A DNA stretch of 8,474 nt from CAZYVA01 sp964650695 (GCA_964650695.1 CAZYVA010000082.1:1-8474), one strand, 5' to 3'. Shown: positions 1 to 6,891, counted from the first letter of the stretch. The notes: generated by a model from the sequence alone, not told the origin. Translations and numbers: made by a program.

Positions 1-1
1 G

Positions 2-1432
2 ATCTCGACGCTTTTGTTCAACCGCTCCCCATATGAGAATGTCATCGTACTGGGGCACGTGCAGGACGAAAAAGGCCAGAAGATGAGCAAATCCAAAGGC
101 AATGCCGTCGATCCGTTCGACGCGTTGGAAAAGTACGGCGCGGACGCGATCCGGTGGTATTTCTACAGCAATTCCGCGCCGTGGCTGCCGAACCGTTTCC
201 ACGGGAAAGCGGTCGTGGAGGGGCAGCGGAAATTCATGGGGACGCTTTGGAACACGTACGCGTTCTTTGTGCTATACGCGGAAATCGACGGGTTTGACCC
301 TTCGGAGCATACGTTGGAATACGGCGGGCTGCCGGTCATGGACAAATGGCTGCTTTCCAGGCTGAACACGATGGTAAAGACGGTGGATGACAGCTTGGAG
401 CATTACCGGATCCCGGAGGCGGCGAGGGCGCTTCAGGATTTTGTGGACGATATGAGCAATTGGTACGTAAGGCGCAGCCGGGAGCGGTTCTGGGCGAAGG
501 GCATGGAACAGGATAAGATCAACGCGTACATGACGCTCTATACCGCGCTGGTGGCCTGTATCAAGGCGGCGGCGCCGATGATCCCGTTTATGACGGAGGA
601 AATATACCAGAATCTGGTGAGAGGCATAGACCCGGACGCGCCGGAGAGCGTCCACCTCTGCGATTTCCCGGAGGCGGACGAGGGCTTGATAGACGCGCAG
701 TTGGAGGCGGATATGGCGCATGTGCTGAAGATCGTCATCCTGGGGCGGGCCTGCCGCAACAGCGCAAACATCAAAAACCGCCAGCCGATCGGAACGATGT
801 ATGTAAAAGCGGATTTTACACTGCCTGATTTTTATACGGCGATCGCGGCGGATGAGCTGAATGTGAAAACGATCGTCTTTACGCAGGACGTCCGGGCGTT
901 CACGTCGTATTCGTTCAAGCCGCAGCTAAAGACGGTAGGCCCGAAATACGGGAAGCTCCTGGGCGCGGTCAAAGCGGCGCTTGCCGCAGTGGACGGAAAC
1001 GCGGCGATGGATGAACTGAATGAAAGCGGCGCACTGAAGCTTACAGCGGGCGGCCAGGACATCACCCTCTTCCGTGAGGATCTGCTGATCGAGCCTACGC
1101 AGGCGGAAGGCTACGTATCGGAAAATGACGGAAACGTGACGGTGGTGCTGGACATCCACCTGTCCGAGGCGCTTCTGGAGGAAGGTTTTGTGCGCGAGAT
1201 CGTCAGCAAGCTCCAGACGATGCGCAAGGAAGCGGGCTTTGAGGTCATGGACAAAATCACCGTAACCTACGAAGGGACAGAGAAATCGGAGAAGGTTTTC
1301 GCGGGAAACGCAGAGGAAATCGGAAGAGAAACGCTGGCGGCCTCTGTAGCAAAGAGCGCGCCGAAAGGCTATGTGAAAGCATGGAACATCAACGGGGAAG
1401 CGGTAACGCTGGGCGTTGAGCGGCAGCCGTAG
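2..1432 (+). CDS. ileS: Isoleucyl-tRNA synthetase, C-terminal part (5' truncated by window edge)
   Basis: Class I aminoacyl-tRNA synthetase that charges tRNA-Ile with isoleucine in the cytoplasm. The frame is open from base 2, so the gene starts outside the window; the TTG at 14 is internal. Seen: the end of the Rossmann catalytic domain with GQKMSKSKGN (KMSKS codons at 80-94, closing the ATP site), then DPFDALEKYGADAIRWYFY, which is typical of IleRS. The alpha-helical anticodon-binding domain follows (DKWLLSRLN, NWYVRRSRERFW), then a long C-terminal extension with NIKNRQPIG and LLEEGFVREIVSKLQTMRKEAGF. That extension, with no terminal Cys4 zinc finger, marks the long type-2 (eukaryote-like) IleRS common in clostridia; members of this type are often naturally less sensitive to mupirocin (family knowledge). 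About 476 residues are present; the family is usually a little over 1000, so roughly half is missing to the left. glgP follows after 19 bp with no terminator in between. Confidence 0.96.
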   Translation: MSTLLFNRSPYENVIVLGHVQDEKGQKMSKSKGNAVDPFDALEKYGADAIRWYFYSNSAPWLPNRFHGKAVVEGQRKFMGTLWNTYAFFVLYAEIDGFDPSEHTLEYGGLPVMDKWLLSRLNTMVKTVDDSLEHYRIPEAARALQDFVDDMSNWYVRRSRERFWAKGMEQDKINAYMTLYTALVACIKAAAPMIPFMTEEIYQNLVRGIDPDAPESVHLCDFPEADEGLIDAQLEADMAHVLKIVILGRACRNSANIKNRQPIGTMYVKADFTLPDFYTAIAADELNVKTIVFTQDVRAFTSYSFKPQLKTVGPKYGKLLGAVKAALAAVDGNAAMDELNESGALKLTAGGQDITLFREDLLIEPTQAEGYVSENDGNVTVVLDIHLSEALLEEGFVREIVSKLQTMRKEAGFEVMDKITVTYEGTEKSEKVFAGNAEEIGRETLAASVAKSAPKGYVKAWNINGEAVTLGVERQP

Positions 1433-1451
1433 AAAGGGGTAAGAGAAAGAC

Positions 1452-3896
1452 ATGAATTCAAGATTTAAAAAAACGCGGTTTAAAAGGGACGTACAGGAAA
1501 ATGTCCGCAGCCTGTTCCGCAAGGAGCTGGAGGAGGCGACCTTGCAGCAGCAGTTCCAGGCTGTGGCCTATGCGGTCAAAGAGGCGATCATCGACGATTG
1601 GATCGAGACGCAGCGGAAAATGAAAGAGCAAGACACGAAGATCGTTTACTATATGTCGATGGAATTTTTACTGGGGCGCGCCCTTGGCAACAACCTGATC
1701 AACCTGACCGCGTACCCGGAGGTCAAGGAAGCGCTCGGGGAGCTGGGGATCGACCTGAATGTGATTGAGGATCAGGAGCCGGACCCGGCGCTCGGAAACG
1801 GAGGGCTGGGGCGTCTGGCCGCCTGTTTCCTGGATTCCCTTGCAACGATGGGTTACGCGGCTTACGGGTGCGGCATCCGTTACCACTATGGGATGTTTAA
1901 GCAGAAAATCCAGGACGGCTATCAGGTGGAAAAGCCGGACAACTGGTTAAAGGACGGCAATCCGTTCGAGCTTCGCCGCCCGGAGTATGCCAAGGAGATC
2001 CGCTTCGGAGGGACGATCCGCGTTGAGTACGACGACAAGACGGGGCGGTCCTTTTTCAAGCAGGAAAATTATGATTCCGTCCTGGCGGTGCCTTATGACT
2101 ACCCGATTGTCGGCTATGGGAACGGGCATGTCAATACGCTCCGTATCTGGGACGCGGAGGCTATCGTGGATTTCCAGTTGGAGTCCTTTGACCGTGGGGA
2201 TTACCACAAGGCCGTGGAGCAGGAGAACCTTGCAAAGAACATTGTCGATGTATTATACCCGAACGATACCCATTATGCCGGGAAGGAGCTTCGCCTGAAA
2301 CAGCAGTATTTCTTTGTGTCTGCTTCCCTGCAGGCGGCGGTTTCCAAATATATGCGGGAGCATACCGATGTCCGCAAGCTCTATGAAAAAGCGGTCTTCC
2401 AGATGAATGATACCCACCCGACCGTGGCAGTCGCGGAACTGATGCGTATCCTGCTGGACGATTACCATTTGGAATGGAACGACGCATGGGAGGTCACGAC
2501 GAAGGCCTGTGCCTACACGAACCATACAATCATGGCGGAGGCTCTGGAAAAATGGCCGATCGACCTGTTTCAGAAGCTCCTGCCCAGGGTATACCAGATT
2601 ATCCAGGAGATCGACCGCCGGTTCCTGCTTAAGATCGACGAGATGTATCCGGGTGATGAGGATAAGAAAGCGCGGATGGCGATCCTGCACAACGGACAAG
2701 TCCGGATGGCGCACCTGGCTATCGCGGCGGGATATTCGATCAACGGCGTGGCAAGGCTCCACACGGAAATCCTGAAAAAACGGGAGCTGAAGGATTTCTA
2801 TGAGATGATGCCGCAGAAGTTTAACAACAAGACCAACGGCATTACCCAGCGGCGCTTCCTGCTGCACGGCAATCCGCTCCTGGCGGAGTGGGTGACCGGG
2901 AAGCTGGGGACAGACGCCTGGATCACGGATTTGTCTGTGATGGAAGAGTTGAAAGAATACGCGGAGGATGAAGACGCGCTGAAGGAGTTCATGGAGATCA
3001 AGCATAAAAATAAAGAAAGGCTCGCCGCGTATATCCTGGAACACAACGGCGTCAAGGTGGATCCGGATTCGATTTTCGACGTGCAGGTCAAAAGACTGCA
3101 TGAGTACAAGCGGCAGCTTTTGAATATCCTGCATGTGATGTACCTGTATAACCGGATAAAGGAACACCCGGAACTGGAATTTTATCCGAGGACGTTTATT
3201 TTCGGGGCGAAAGCATCTGCCGGGTATGTCCGCGCGAAAGAGATCATCAAGCTGATCAATTCGGTGGCGGCGGTCGTCAATCAAGACGAAAGCCTTGACG
3301 GGAAGCTTAAGATCGTGTTTATCGAGGACTACCGCGTGTCCAACGCGGAATGGATTTTTGCGGCGGCGAACCTCAGCGAGCAGATTTCGACAGCGTCTAA
3401 AGAGGCTTCCGGCACGGGGAATATGAAATTCATGCTGAACGGCGCGCCGACACTGGGGACGATGGACGGGGCAAATGTAGAGATTGTCGAGGAAGTGGGG
3501 GAAGAAAACGCGTTTATCTTCGGCCTCAGTTCGGATGAAGTCATGGATTATGAGAAAAACGGCGGCTATTATCCGAAAGAGATTTACGACAATGACCCGG
3601 ACATCCGCCGCGTGGTAGACCAACTGGTGGACGGAACCTACGCGGACGGCGACAAGGAGTGTTACCGCGACCTCTACAATTCACTGCTGACCGACAACCC
3701 GGCGGATATGTATTTCATTCTCAAGGATTTCCGCCCTTACGCCCAGGCGCAGGAACGGGTCGAAGCGGCTTACCGGGATACGATGGGCTGGGCGAAAAAA
3801 GCCCTCTTGAATACGGCAAGCTGCGGCAAGTTCTCATCCGACCGGACGATCCAGGAGTATGTGGATGACATCTGGAAGCTGGATAAGCTGAGATAA
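1452..3896 (+). CDS. glgP: Glycogen/maltodextrin (alpha-glucan) phosphorylase
   Basis: GT35-family enzyme, 814 residues (normal full length), that cleaves alpha-1,4 glucan with phosphate to release glucose-1-phosphate, mobilising glycogen or maltodextrin in the cytosol. Seen: the N-terminal family signature EDQEPDPALGNGGLGRLAAC (residues about 106-125) followed by GCGIRYHYGMF, the mid-protein QMNDTHPTVAVAELMR, KRLHEYKRQLLN, and the pyridoxal-phosphate site EASGTGNMKFMLNGAPTLGT, in which K659 (codon 3426-3428) is the expected Schiff-base lysine, then DGANVEI. The ATG at 1452 gives the usual short bacterial N-terminus. The purine-rich GAAAGGGG at 1432-1439 is 12 nt from the ATG, rather far, and a closer AGAGAAAG also exists. 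It lies 19 bp behind ileS, so read-through from ileS is likely. No other glycogen gene is in the window. Whether the preferred substrate is glycogen or maltodextrin cannot be read from the sequence. Confidence 0.97.
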   Translation: MNSRFKKTRFKRDVQENVRSLFRKELEEATLQQQFQAVAYAVKEAIIDDWIETQRKMKEQDTKIVYYMSMEFLLGRALGNNLINLTAYPEVKEALGELGIDLNVIEDQEPDPALGNGGLGRLAACFLDSLATMGYAAYGCGIRYHYGMFKQKIQDGYQVEKPDNWLKDGNPFELRRPEYAKEIRFGGTIRVEYDDKTGRSFFKQENYDSVLAVPYDYPIVGYGNGHVNTLRIWDAEAIVDFQLESFDRGDYHKAVEQENLAKNIVDVLYPNDTHYAGKELRLKQQYFFVSASLQAAVSKYMREHTDVRKLYEKAVFQMNDTHPTVAVAELMRILLDDYHLEWNDAWEVTTKACAYTNHTIMAEALEKWPIDLFQKLLPRVYQIIQEIDRRFLLKIDEMYPGDEDKKARMAILHNGQVRMAHLAIAAGYSINGVARLHTEILKKRELKDFYEMMPQKFNNKTNGITQRRFLLHGNPLLAEWVTGKLGTDAWITDLSVMEELKEYAEDEDALKEFMEIKHKNKERLAAYILEHNGVKVDPDSIFDVQVKRLHEYKRQLLNILHVMYLYNRIKEHPELEFYPRTFIFGAKASAGYVRAKEIIKLINSVAAVVNQDESLDGKLKIVFIEDYRVSNAEWIFAAANLSEQISTASKEASGTGNMKFMLNGAPTLGTMDGANVEIVEEVGEENAFIFGLSSDEVMDYEKNGGYYPKEIYDNDPDIRRVVDQLVDGTYADGDKECYRDLYNSLLTDNPADMYFILKDFRPYAQAQERVEAAYRDTMGWAKKALLNTASCGKFSSDRTIQEYVDDIWKLDKLR

Positions 3897-3915
3897 AACG
3901 GCATAAGTTTGTTTC

Positions 3916-3986
3916 ATCCTCCATATAGTGATGATAGCAGGGCCAAATAGGATTTGACCCCAGCATCATCGTGCTGTATGGAGGAT
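3916..3986 (+). repeat. Long imperfect inverted repeat upstream of spoIID-like gene (family 1, copy A)
   Basis: Seen directly: ATCCTCCATA (3916-3925) is the exact reverse complement of TATGGAGGAT (3977-3986). Moving inward, TAG pairs with CTG (one U-G wobble in RNA), GATGAT (3930-3935) pairs with ATCATC (3965-3970), GGG pairs with CCC, and CAAAT (3944-3948) pairs with ATTTG (3952-3956) around an AGG loop. Bulges and A-A and C-A mismatches interrupt the stem. The fold would span about 71 nt with its centre near 3950. Five T's (3986-3990) follow the right arm and abut the ATG at 3991. The central 17 bases GGGCCAAATAGGATTTG (3940-3956) recur at 8334-8350 with the same GATGAT flank at the same spacing, so this is one copy of a dispersed element. 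It may act as an attenuator or terminator after glgP, a translation gate, or be a MITE/REP-like remnant; the function is inference. Confidence 0.85.
3980..3985 (+). promoter_or_regulatory. Ribosome binding site of spoIID-like gene, inside hairpin arm
   Basis: GGAGGA, 5 nt before the ATG at 3991. It fixes the start codon. It is unusual because all six bases belong to the right arm of the inverted repeat and are complementary to TCCTCC at 3917-3922, so a folded transcript would hide the site from the ribosome. Confidence 0.8.
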
Positions 3987-3990
3987 TTTT

Positions 3991-4908
3991 ATGTGGTTCC
4001 GGGTAAAGAAATGGGGTTGTTACCTTTCGATAATCGTTTTGCTCCCCTATGTCCTGACTGTGTTTTTAAATGGGCCAGGCATCATCAGCGCTTCCGCCGT
4101 CGATGAACGGAAAGTACGGGTGCGCATCGGCACGGATGAGGATGCAGATGAGGATACGGACGAGGGAAAGACTGTGGAAATGTCGCTGGAAGACTACGGT
4201 ATCGCGGTCATGGCGCGGGAGATCCCGGCTTCTTATGAAATAGAAGCGCTGAAAGCGCAGGCGGTGCTGGTACGGACAGAAATCTACAAAGCGCTGGAGG
4301 AACAGGGAAGCGGGGCTGCGCTGGAAGAAGCGTTCTGGACGCAGGAGGATATGGAGAAAGACTGGGGCGTGGCGAAGTACAGCCATTATTACCACAGGCT
4401 GCAGCGGGCATGGCAGGAGACGGACAGCAAGGTATTGATGAAGGACCAGAAAGCGGCGACAGCCCCCTTCTGCCGGCTGACGAACGGCAGCACACGAAGC
4501 GGCGCGGAGGTGCTGGGCGAGGCGTATGCCTACCTGCAGCCGGTGGACTGCGCGGCGGATATCGAGGCGCAGGAACAGATCCAGACGGTGACAGTAGCGG
4601 ATATGGACGCGGAAATTGTATCCTGCGACTCCGGCGGATACGTGCTGGCCGTGCGCGTCGGGGAAGAGCAGATGAGCGGCGAGGAATTCCGCACAGAATA
4701 CCTTCTTGCCTCCAGTTGCTTTACGCTCCAGAAATTCAATGGGAAACTCCGGATTACAACAAGAGGCGTAGGGCATGGGTTGGGGATGAGCCAGTACACA
4801 GCAAATAAGCTGGCGAAAGAAGGATCCGGGTATGAGGATATCCTGGCGTACTTTTTTGAGGAACTGGAAATACAGGAAGTGGCGGATATCGTAGGTATGG
4901 AGGAATAA
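3991..4908 (+). CDS. SpoIID/LytB-domain protein (stage II sporulation protein D-like)
   Basis: SpoIID proteins are membrane-anchored lytic transglycosylases. During forespore engulfment they cut glycan strands that SpoIIP has stripped of peptides, working in the SpoIIDMP complex (family knowledge). Seen in 305 residues: a short basic N-terminus and one hydrophobic segment (about 10-26) acting as signal anchor; an acidic linker (49-60); the SpoIID core MSLEDYGIAVMAREIPASYE (64-83), where E77 matches the catalytic glutamate of the A-E-M/I-P motif; IEALKAQAVLVRT (84-96); PFCRLTNGSTRSG (159-171); and the C-terminal signature TRGVGHGLGMSQYTANKLAKEG (257-278) ahead of DILAYFF. B. subtilis SpoIID is about 340 residues, so this one is slightly short and divergent. 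The start is set by GGAGGA 5 nt upstream. It could be canonical SpoIID or a paralogue such as an amidase enhancer (LytB/CwlB-type); no spoIIP or spoIIM is nearby to decide, so no symbol is given. Confidence 0.85.
   Translation: MWFRVKKWGCYLSIIVLLPYVLTVFLNGPGIISASAVDERKVRVRIGTDEDADEDTDEGKTVEMSLEDYGIAVMAREIPASYEIEALKAQAVLVRTEIYKALEEQGSGAALEEAFWTQEDMEKDWGVAKYSHYYHRLQRAWQETDSKVLMKDQKAATAPFCRLTNGSTRSGAEVLGEAYAYLQPVDCAADIEAQEQIQTVTVADMDAEIVSCDSGGYVLAVRVGEEQMSGEEFRTEYLLASSCFTLQKFNGKLRITTRGVGHGLGMSQYTANKLAKEGSGYEDILAYFFEELEIQEVADIVGMEE
4135..4164 (+). repeat. Short in-frame acidic repeat (GAYNNN x5) within spoIID-like gene
   Basis: GATGAG, GATGCA, GATGAG, GATACG, GACGAG follow one another as five 6-base units, encoding the Asp/Glu-rich run DEDADEDTDE between the membrane anchor and the SpoIID domain. 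This looks like a slippage-prone microsatellite that sets linker length and charge. Confidence 0.6.
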
Positions 4909-4916
4909 CGCCTGCT

Positions 4917-4984
4917 CCTGGATCACCTTCTCACGGAATGCCCAGTCCATGGGCCTTCCGGGGGGAGGATCGGAACACTGAAGT
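4917..4984 (+). repeat. 3'-end hairpin element, family 2 copy 1 (after spoIID-like gene)
   Basis: The core 4935-4959 is a 25-base palindrome: GGAATGCCCA pairs with TGGGCCTTCC with a single T-C mismatch and a 5-base loop. It begins 26 bp after the spoIID-like stop. Copy 2 lies after murG at 6892-6952. Read in the direction of the upstream gene, both copies align over TCAC(C/T)TTC.. C GGAATGCCC .GT..ATGGGC(C/A)TTCC, then GATCG(T)GAACA; the left flank alone differs only by transitions. There is no T-run after the stem on either strand, so it is not a textbook intrinsic terminator, though its place just after a stop codon suits a terminator or mRNA 3' stabiliser. Confidence 0.75.
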
Positions 4985-4986
4985 AA

Positions 4987-5007
4987 AACAAAGCGCAAGT
5001 CTTTGTT
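4987..5007 (+). promoter_or_regulatory. Operator-like palindrome overlapping the rhomboid -35 box
   Basis: AACAAAG (4987-4993) and CTTTGTT (5001-5007) form a perfect 7-bp inverted repeat with a 7-base spacer CGCAAGT. The last two bases are the first two of the TTGACA at 5006-5011. The layout suits a dimeric repressor site, or a small RNA hairpin if transcription comes from spoIID-like. No regulator can be assigned. Confidence 0.4.
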
Positions 5008-5034
5008 GACATATTTCTGAAATAATGAGAAAAT
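5006..5034 (+). promoter_or_regulatory. Probable sigma-A promoter for rhomboid gene
   Basis: A perfect TTGACA (5006-5011) is followed at 17 bp by GAAAAT (5029-5034), a 4/6 match to TATAAT. Transcription would begin at about 5041, which is the ATG itself. The -35 is convincing; the -10 is weak. Confidence 0.45.
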
Positions 5035-5040
5035 CAACCT

Positions 5041-5664
5041 ATGGAAAACGGATATGGCATACGGAAAAAACCTTACATGACGCTGCTGTTGATCGTAGCC
5101 AATACCGCTGTGTTCCTGCTGTTGTCCCTTGGCGGTATGACGGAGGATGCGGAGTATATGTTAAGGCACGGCGCAATGTATGTCCCGGCGCTGGTGGAGC
5201 AAAAGCAGTATTACCAGTTGTTTACAAGCATGTTCTTGCATTTTGGGTTCAGCCACCTGGTGAACAATATGCTTGTCCTTTTTGTTGTCGGTGAGTACAT
5301 GGAGGAGGAGCTGGGAGGCGTCCGATACTTGATCCTTTACCTGGCAAGCGGGCTTAGCGGGAATATCCTATCCGCGCTCTGGGACATCCATATACAGAGT
5401 TATGCTGTCTCCGCCGGCGCTTCCGGGGCTGTGTTTGGGCTGTTGGGGGCTTTGCTTTATTTTGCGGTCCGACGGCACGGGCGGATAGGGAGCCTGTCCG
5501 GGAAGCGGATTTTATTTATGGTGGTACTCAGCCTGTATTATGGGTTTTCCAGCGGGGGCGTGGACAATGCGGCGCACATCGGGGGGCTGGCGGCGGGGTT
5601 TTTACTGGCTGTCTGGTTTTACTGGGAGGGTCAGCGTAAAGACCGTGCCGATATTTGGCGTTGA
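5041..5664 (+). CDS. Rhomboid-family intramembrane serine protease
   Basis: Polytopic membrane protease that cleaves transmembrane substrates within the bilayer. Seen in 207 residues: KKPYMTLLLIVANTAVFLLL (9-28, first membrane helix); the L1-loop/TM2 motif QLFTSMFLHFGFSHLVNNM with H72 and N76 at the positions of GlpG H150/N154 (oxyanion hole); further helices around 94-115; GASGAVFGLLGA (126-137), where S128 is the catalytic serine; and NAAHIGGLAAGF (176-187), where H179 is the dyad histidine. All key residues are present, so it should be active; substrates are unknown. It is a compact form with no extra N-terminal domain. An in-frame TGA at 5026-5028 prevents any longer start, and the 5041 ATG gives the usual K-P-Y-T lead-in. 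Only a poor GAGA precedes it. Its last 63 bases overlap the 3' end of the opposite-strand histidine kinase. Confidence 0.93.
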   Translation: MENGYGIRKKPYMTLLLIVANTAVFLLLSLGGMTEDAEYMLRHGAMYVPALVEQKQYYQLFTSMFLHFGFSHLVNNMLVLFVVGEYMEEELGGVRYLILYLASGLSGNILSALWDIHIQSYAVSAGASGAVFGLLGALLYFAVRRHGRIGSLSGKRILFMVVLSLYYGFSSGGVDNAAHIGGLAAGFLLAVWFYWEGQRKDRADIWR

Positions 5665-6288
5665 GGATACGTGGACTGTCCCGTGATGGGCATCCAGTAT
5701 CTGCCTGACGATGGCTAGCCCCAGGCCGGTCCCGTTTTGCTTGTATGTAACAAAAGGCTCAAAGATATGTGCCAGGCGGCTGGGCGGGATGCCGCAGCCG
5801 TTGTCTTTCACGCGTAAAAGGATCCCTTGCTCCGTTTCAGACACATTAAAGGAGATTTGCGCGTAGACGGTATTGGCGAGCGCGTCTTTTGCATTGCAGA
5901 ACAGGTTGAACAGGGCCTGCCGGAGCTTGATGCTGTCCCCGGTGATATCCGGCAGGGACGGGGAAATCCGGGAGCGGAACTCTATGGAGCCGTCCGTGAG
6001 GGAAGCGGCAAAAGCAAGCGCGATGGATTTGAAAAAATCATGGCTGCGGATGGTGCGCAGATGAAGTTCTGAGCTTTGGTTGTAGGAGGACAGATCACGG
6101 ATGAGAAGCTGCGTGTATTCCACGTCCGCCAGCAATTCTTTCCAGTATTTAAAGTCCGATACTTCCGGGTGCTGGTTTTCAATCAATTGCAGAGTGCTGT
6201 AAATCAGTGTAAAGGGATTGCGGATTTCATGAAGCGCCATATCCAGTTCCAAAGTTTTCGGTTGGTTATATCGAGAGATTCCCTGCAT
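5602..6288 (-). CDS. Cytosolic sensor histidine kinase lacking a sensor domain
   Basis: 228 residues. The autokinase core transfers phosphate from ATP to its own histidine and then to a response regulator or phosphotransferase. Seen: H-box DMALHEIRNPFTLIYSTLQL (16-35) with H20 the phospho-acceptor; a dimerisation hairpin to about 70; N-box LRQALFNLFCNAKDAL (122-137); G1 box DNGCGIP (162-168); F-box FEPF; G2 box NGTGLGLAI (185-193); and the terminal GTVFTLTLP (214-222). There is no transmembrane segment, PAS, GAF or HAMP: the H-box starts only 16 residues in. HEIRNP resembles the NtrB and KinA-E sporulation-kinase classes, so a role feeding Spo0A is possible but inferred. No response regulator is adjacent. 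The ATG at 6286-6288 is chosen because AAAGGAG sits 9 nt upstream; the longer open frame adds unrelated residues. The gene is convergent with and overlaps the rhomboid gene by 63 bp. Confidence 0.92.
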   Translation of the reverse strand: MQGISRYNQPKTLELDMALHEIRNPFTLIYSTLQLIENQHPEVSDFKYWKELLADVEYTQLLIRDLSSYNQSSELHLRTIRSHDFFKSIALAFAASLTDGSIEFRSRISPSLPDITGDSIKLRQALFNLFCNAKDALANTVYAQISFNVSETEQGILLRVKDNGCGIPPSRLAHIFEPFVTYKQNGTGLGLAIVRQILDAHHGTVHVSSTPNIGTVFTLTLPVKPDSQ

Positions 6289-6297
6289 AGTCGTCGG

Positions 6298-6304
6298 CTC
6301 CTTT
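6298..6304 (-). promoter_or_regulatory. Ribosome binding site of histidine kinase
   Basis: AAAGGAG on the minus strand, 9 nt before the ATG at 6288. It decides this start over the upstream in-frame ATG at 6363. Confidence 0.8.
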
Positions 6305-6315
6305 CTGATGGGGCA

Positions 6316-6344
6316 AGTGTAGCACAGGGAAAAAGAAAAGTAAT
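6316..6344 (-). promoter_or_regulatory. Possible extended -10 promoter for histidine kinase
   Basis: On the minus strand TGCTACACT (6324-6316) fits an extended -10 (TGnTAnnnT). The -35 region, ATTACT at 17 bp, is poor. It lies about 28 bp upstream of the ATG, close to the ribosome binding site. Confidence 0.4.
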
Positions 6345-6371
6345 GCAAAAGGTGTCGATGCACTGCCGTGA

Positions 6372-6401
6372 TTCACAGCGAAAATGAGCAGCTTTTATGA
6401 A
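6372..6401 (+). promoter_or_regulatory. Possible sigma-A promoter for HIT-family gene
   Basis: TTCACA (6372-6377, 5/6 match) and TATGAA (6396-6401, 4/6 match) are separated by 18 bp. Transcription would start near 6408, giving a leader of about 50 nt. This is back-to-back with the kinase promoter in the 169-bp divergent gap. Confidence 0.4.
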
Positions 6402-6441
6402 TGTGGGCGAAGCGGCGGGGAATTGCGCCGGTGTATTTTGG

Positions 6442-6450
6442 AAAGGGAGG
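6442..6450 (+). promoter_or_regulatory. Ribosome binding site of HIT-family gene
   Basis: AAAGGGAGG, 7 nt before the ATG at 6458. It selects this start over the in-frame open stretch from 6401. Confidence 0.8.
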
Positions 6451-6457
6451 GAAAAAG

Positions 6458-6862
6458 ATGAGAGATGGCAATTGTATTTTCTGTAAACTGGCGAATGGGG
6501 AGATCCCGACGGCCACGCTGTATGAGGATGAAGCTTTCCGGGTGATCCTGGACGCAAACCCGGCAGCAAAGGGACATGCTTTGATTATCCCGAAGGAGCA
6601 TTATGCCAACCTTTACGAATTGCCGGATGAATTGGCGGGAAAGGCAATGGTTCTGGCCAAAAAGATGATCACAAGGCTATCCGGCATTCTTGGCTGCGAC
6701 GGTTACAACCTGATCCAGAATAACGGGGAGGCGGCCGGACAGACGGTGTTCCATTTCCATCTGCATATGATCCCGCGCCACAAAGACGACGGGGTAGGCC
6801 TTGGATGGAAGATGGGGGAGCTGACGGAGGCGGATAAAGAGGAGCTTTTGTCGAAAATATAG
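6458..6862 (+). CDS. HIT (histidine triad) family nucleotide-binding hydrolase, Hint-like
   Basis: 134 residues, normal for a single-domain HIT protein of the Hint/HinT branch. Such enzymes hydrolyse nucleoside phosphoramidates or related nucleotide conjugates (for example adenylated by-products) in the cytosol; the physiological substrate is often unknown. Seen: CIFCKLANGEIPTATLYED (residues 6-24), in which the two cysteines plus later residues form the structural zinc site found in many family members; FRVILDANPAAKGHALIIPKEHYANL; and the triad HFHLHMIPR (about 98-106), H-x-H-x-H-x-x, whose middle histidine is the nucleophile. The start is fixed by AAAGGGAGG. It is transcribed divergently from the kinase and converges on murG. 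No obvious T-tailed terminator follows; the family 2 hairpin at 6910-6934 lies between the two 3' ends. Confidence 0.95.
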   Translation: MRDGNCIFCKLANGEIPTATLYEDEAFRVILDANPAAKGHALIIPKEHYANLYELPDELAGKAMVLAKKMITRLSGILGCDGYNLIQNNGEAAGQTVFHFHLHMIPRHKDDGVGLGWKMGELTEADKEELLSKI

Positions 6863-6891
6863 GGATCACAGCCGGTTTTGGCCGGGCATAC

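Noticed and set aside
2253..3623. 456-codon open frame antisense to glgP
   Set aside because: It lies wholly opposite a complete, motif-rich glgP; its residues are Arg/His/Phe-rich with no recognisable domain, as expected from the complement of GC-rich codons.
4066..5037. 323-codon open frame antisense to the spoIID-like gene
   Set aside because: Most of it mirrors spoIID-like codons, composition is Arg/Phe/Cys-rich, and no domain or good ribosome binding site is seen; its upstream end only runs through the family 2 repeat.
6289..6363. 25-residue N-terminal extension of the histidine kinase
   Set aside because: The extra residues contain no family feature and the extension would overlie the AAAGGAG site and the predicted extended -10; the internal ATG at 6288 has ideal spacing.
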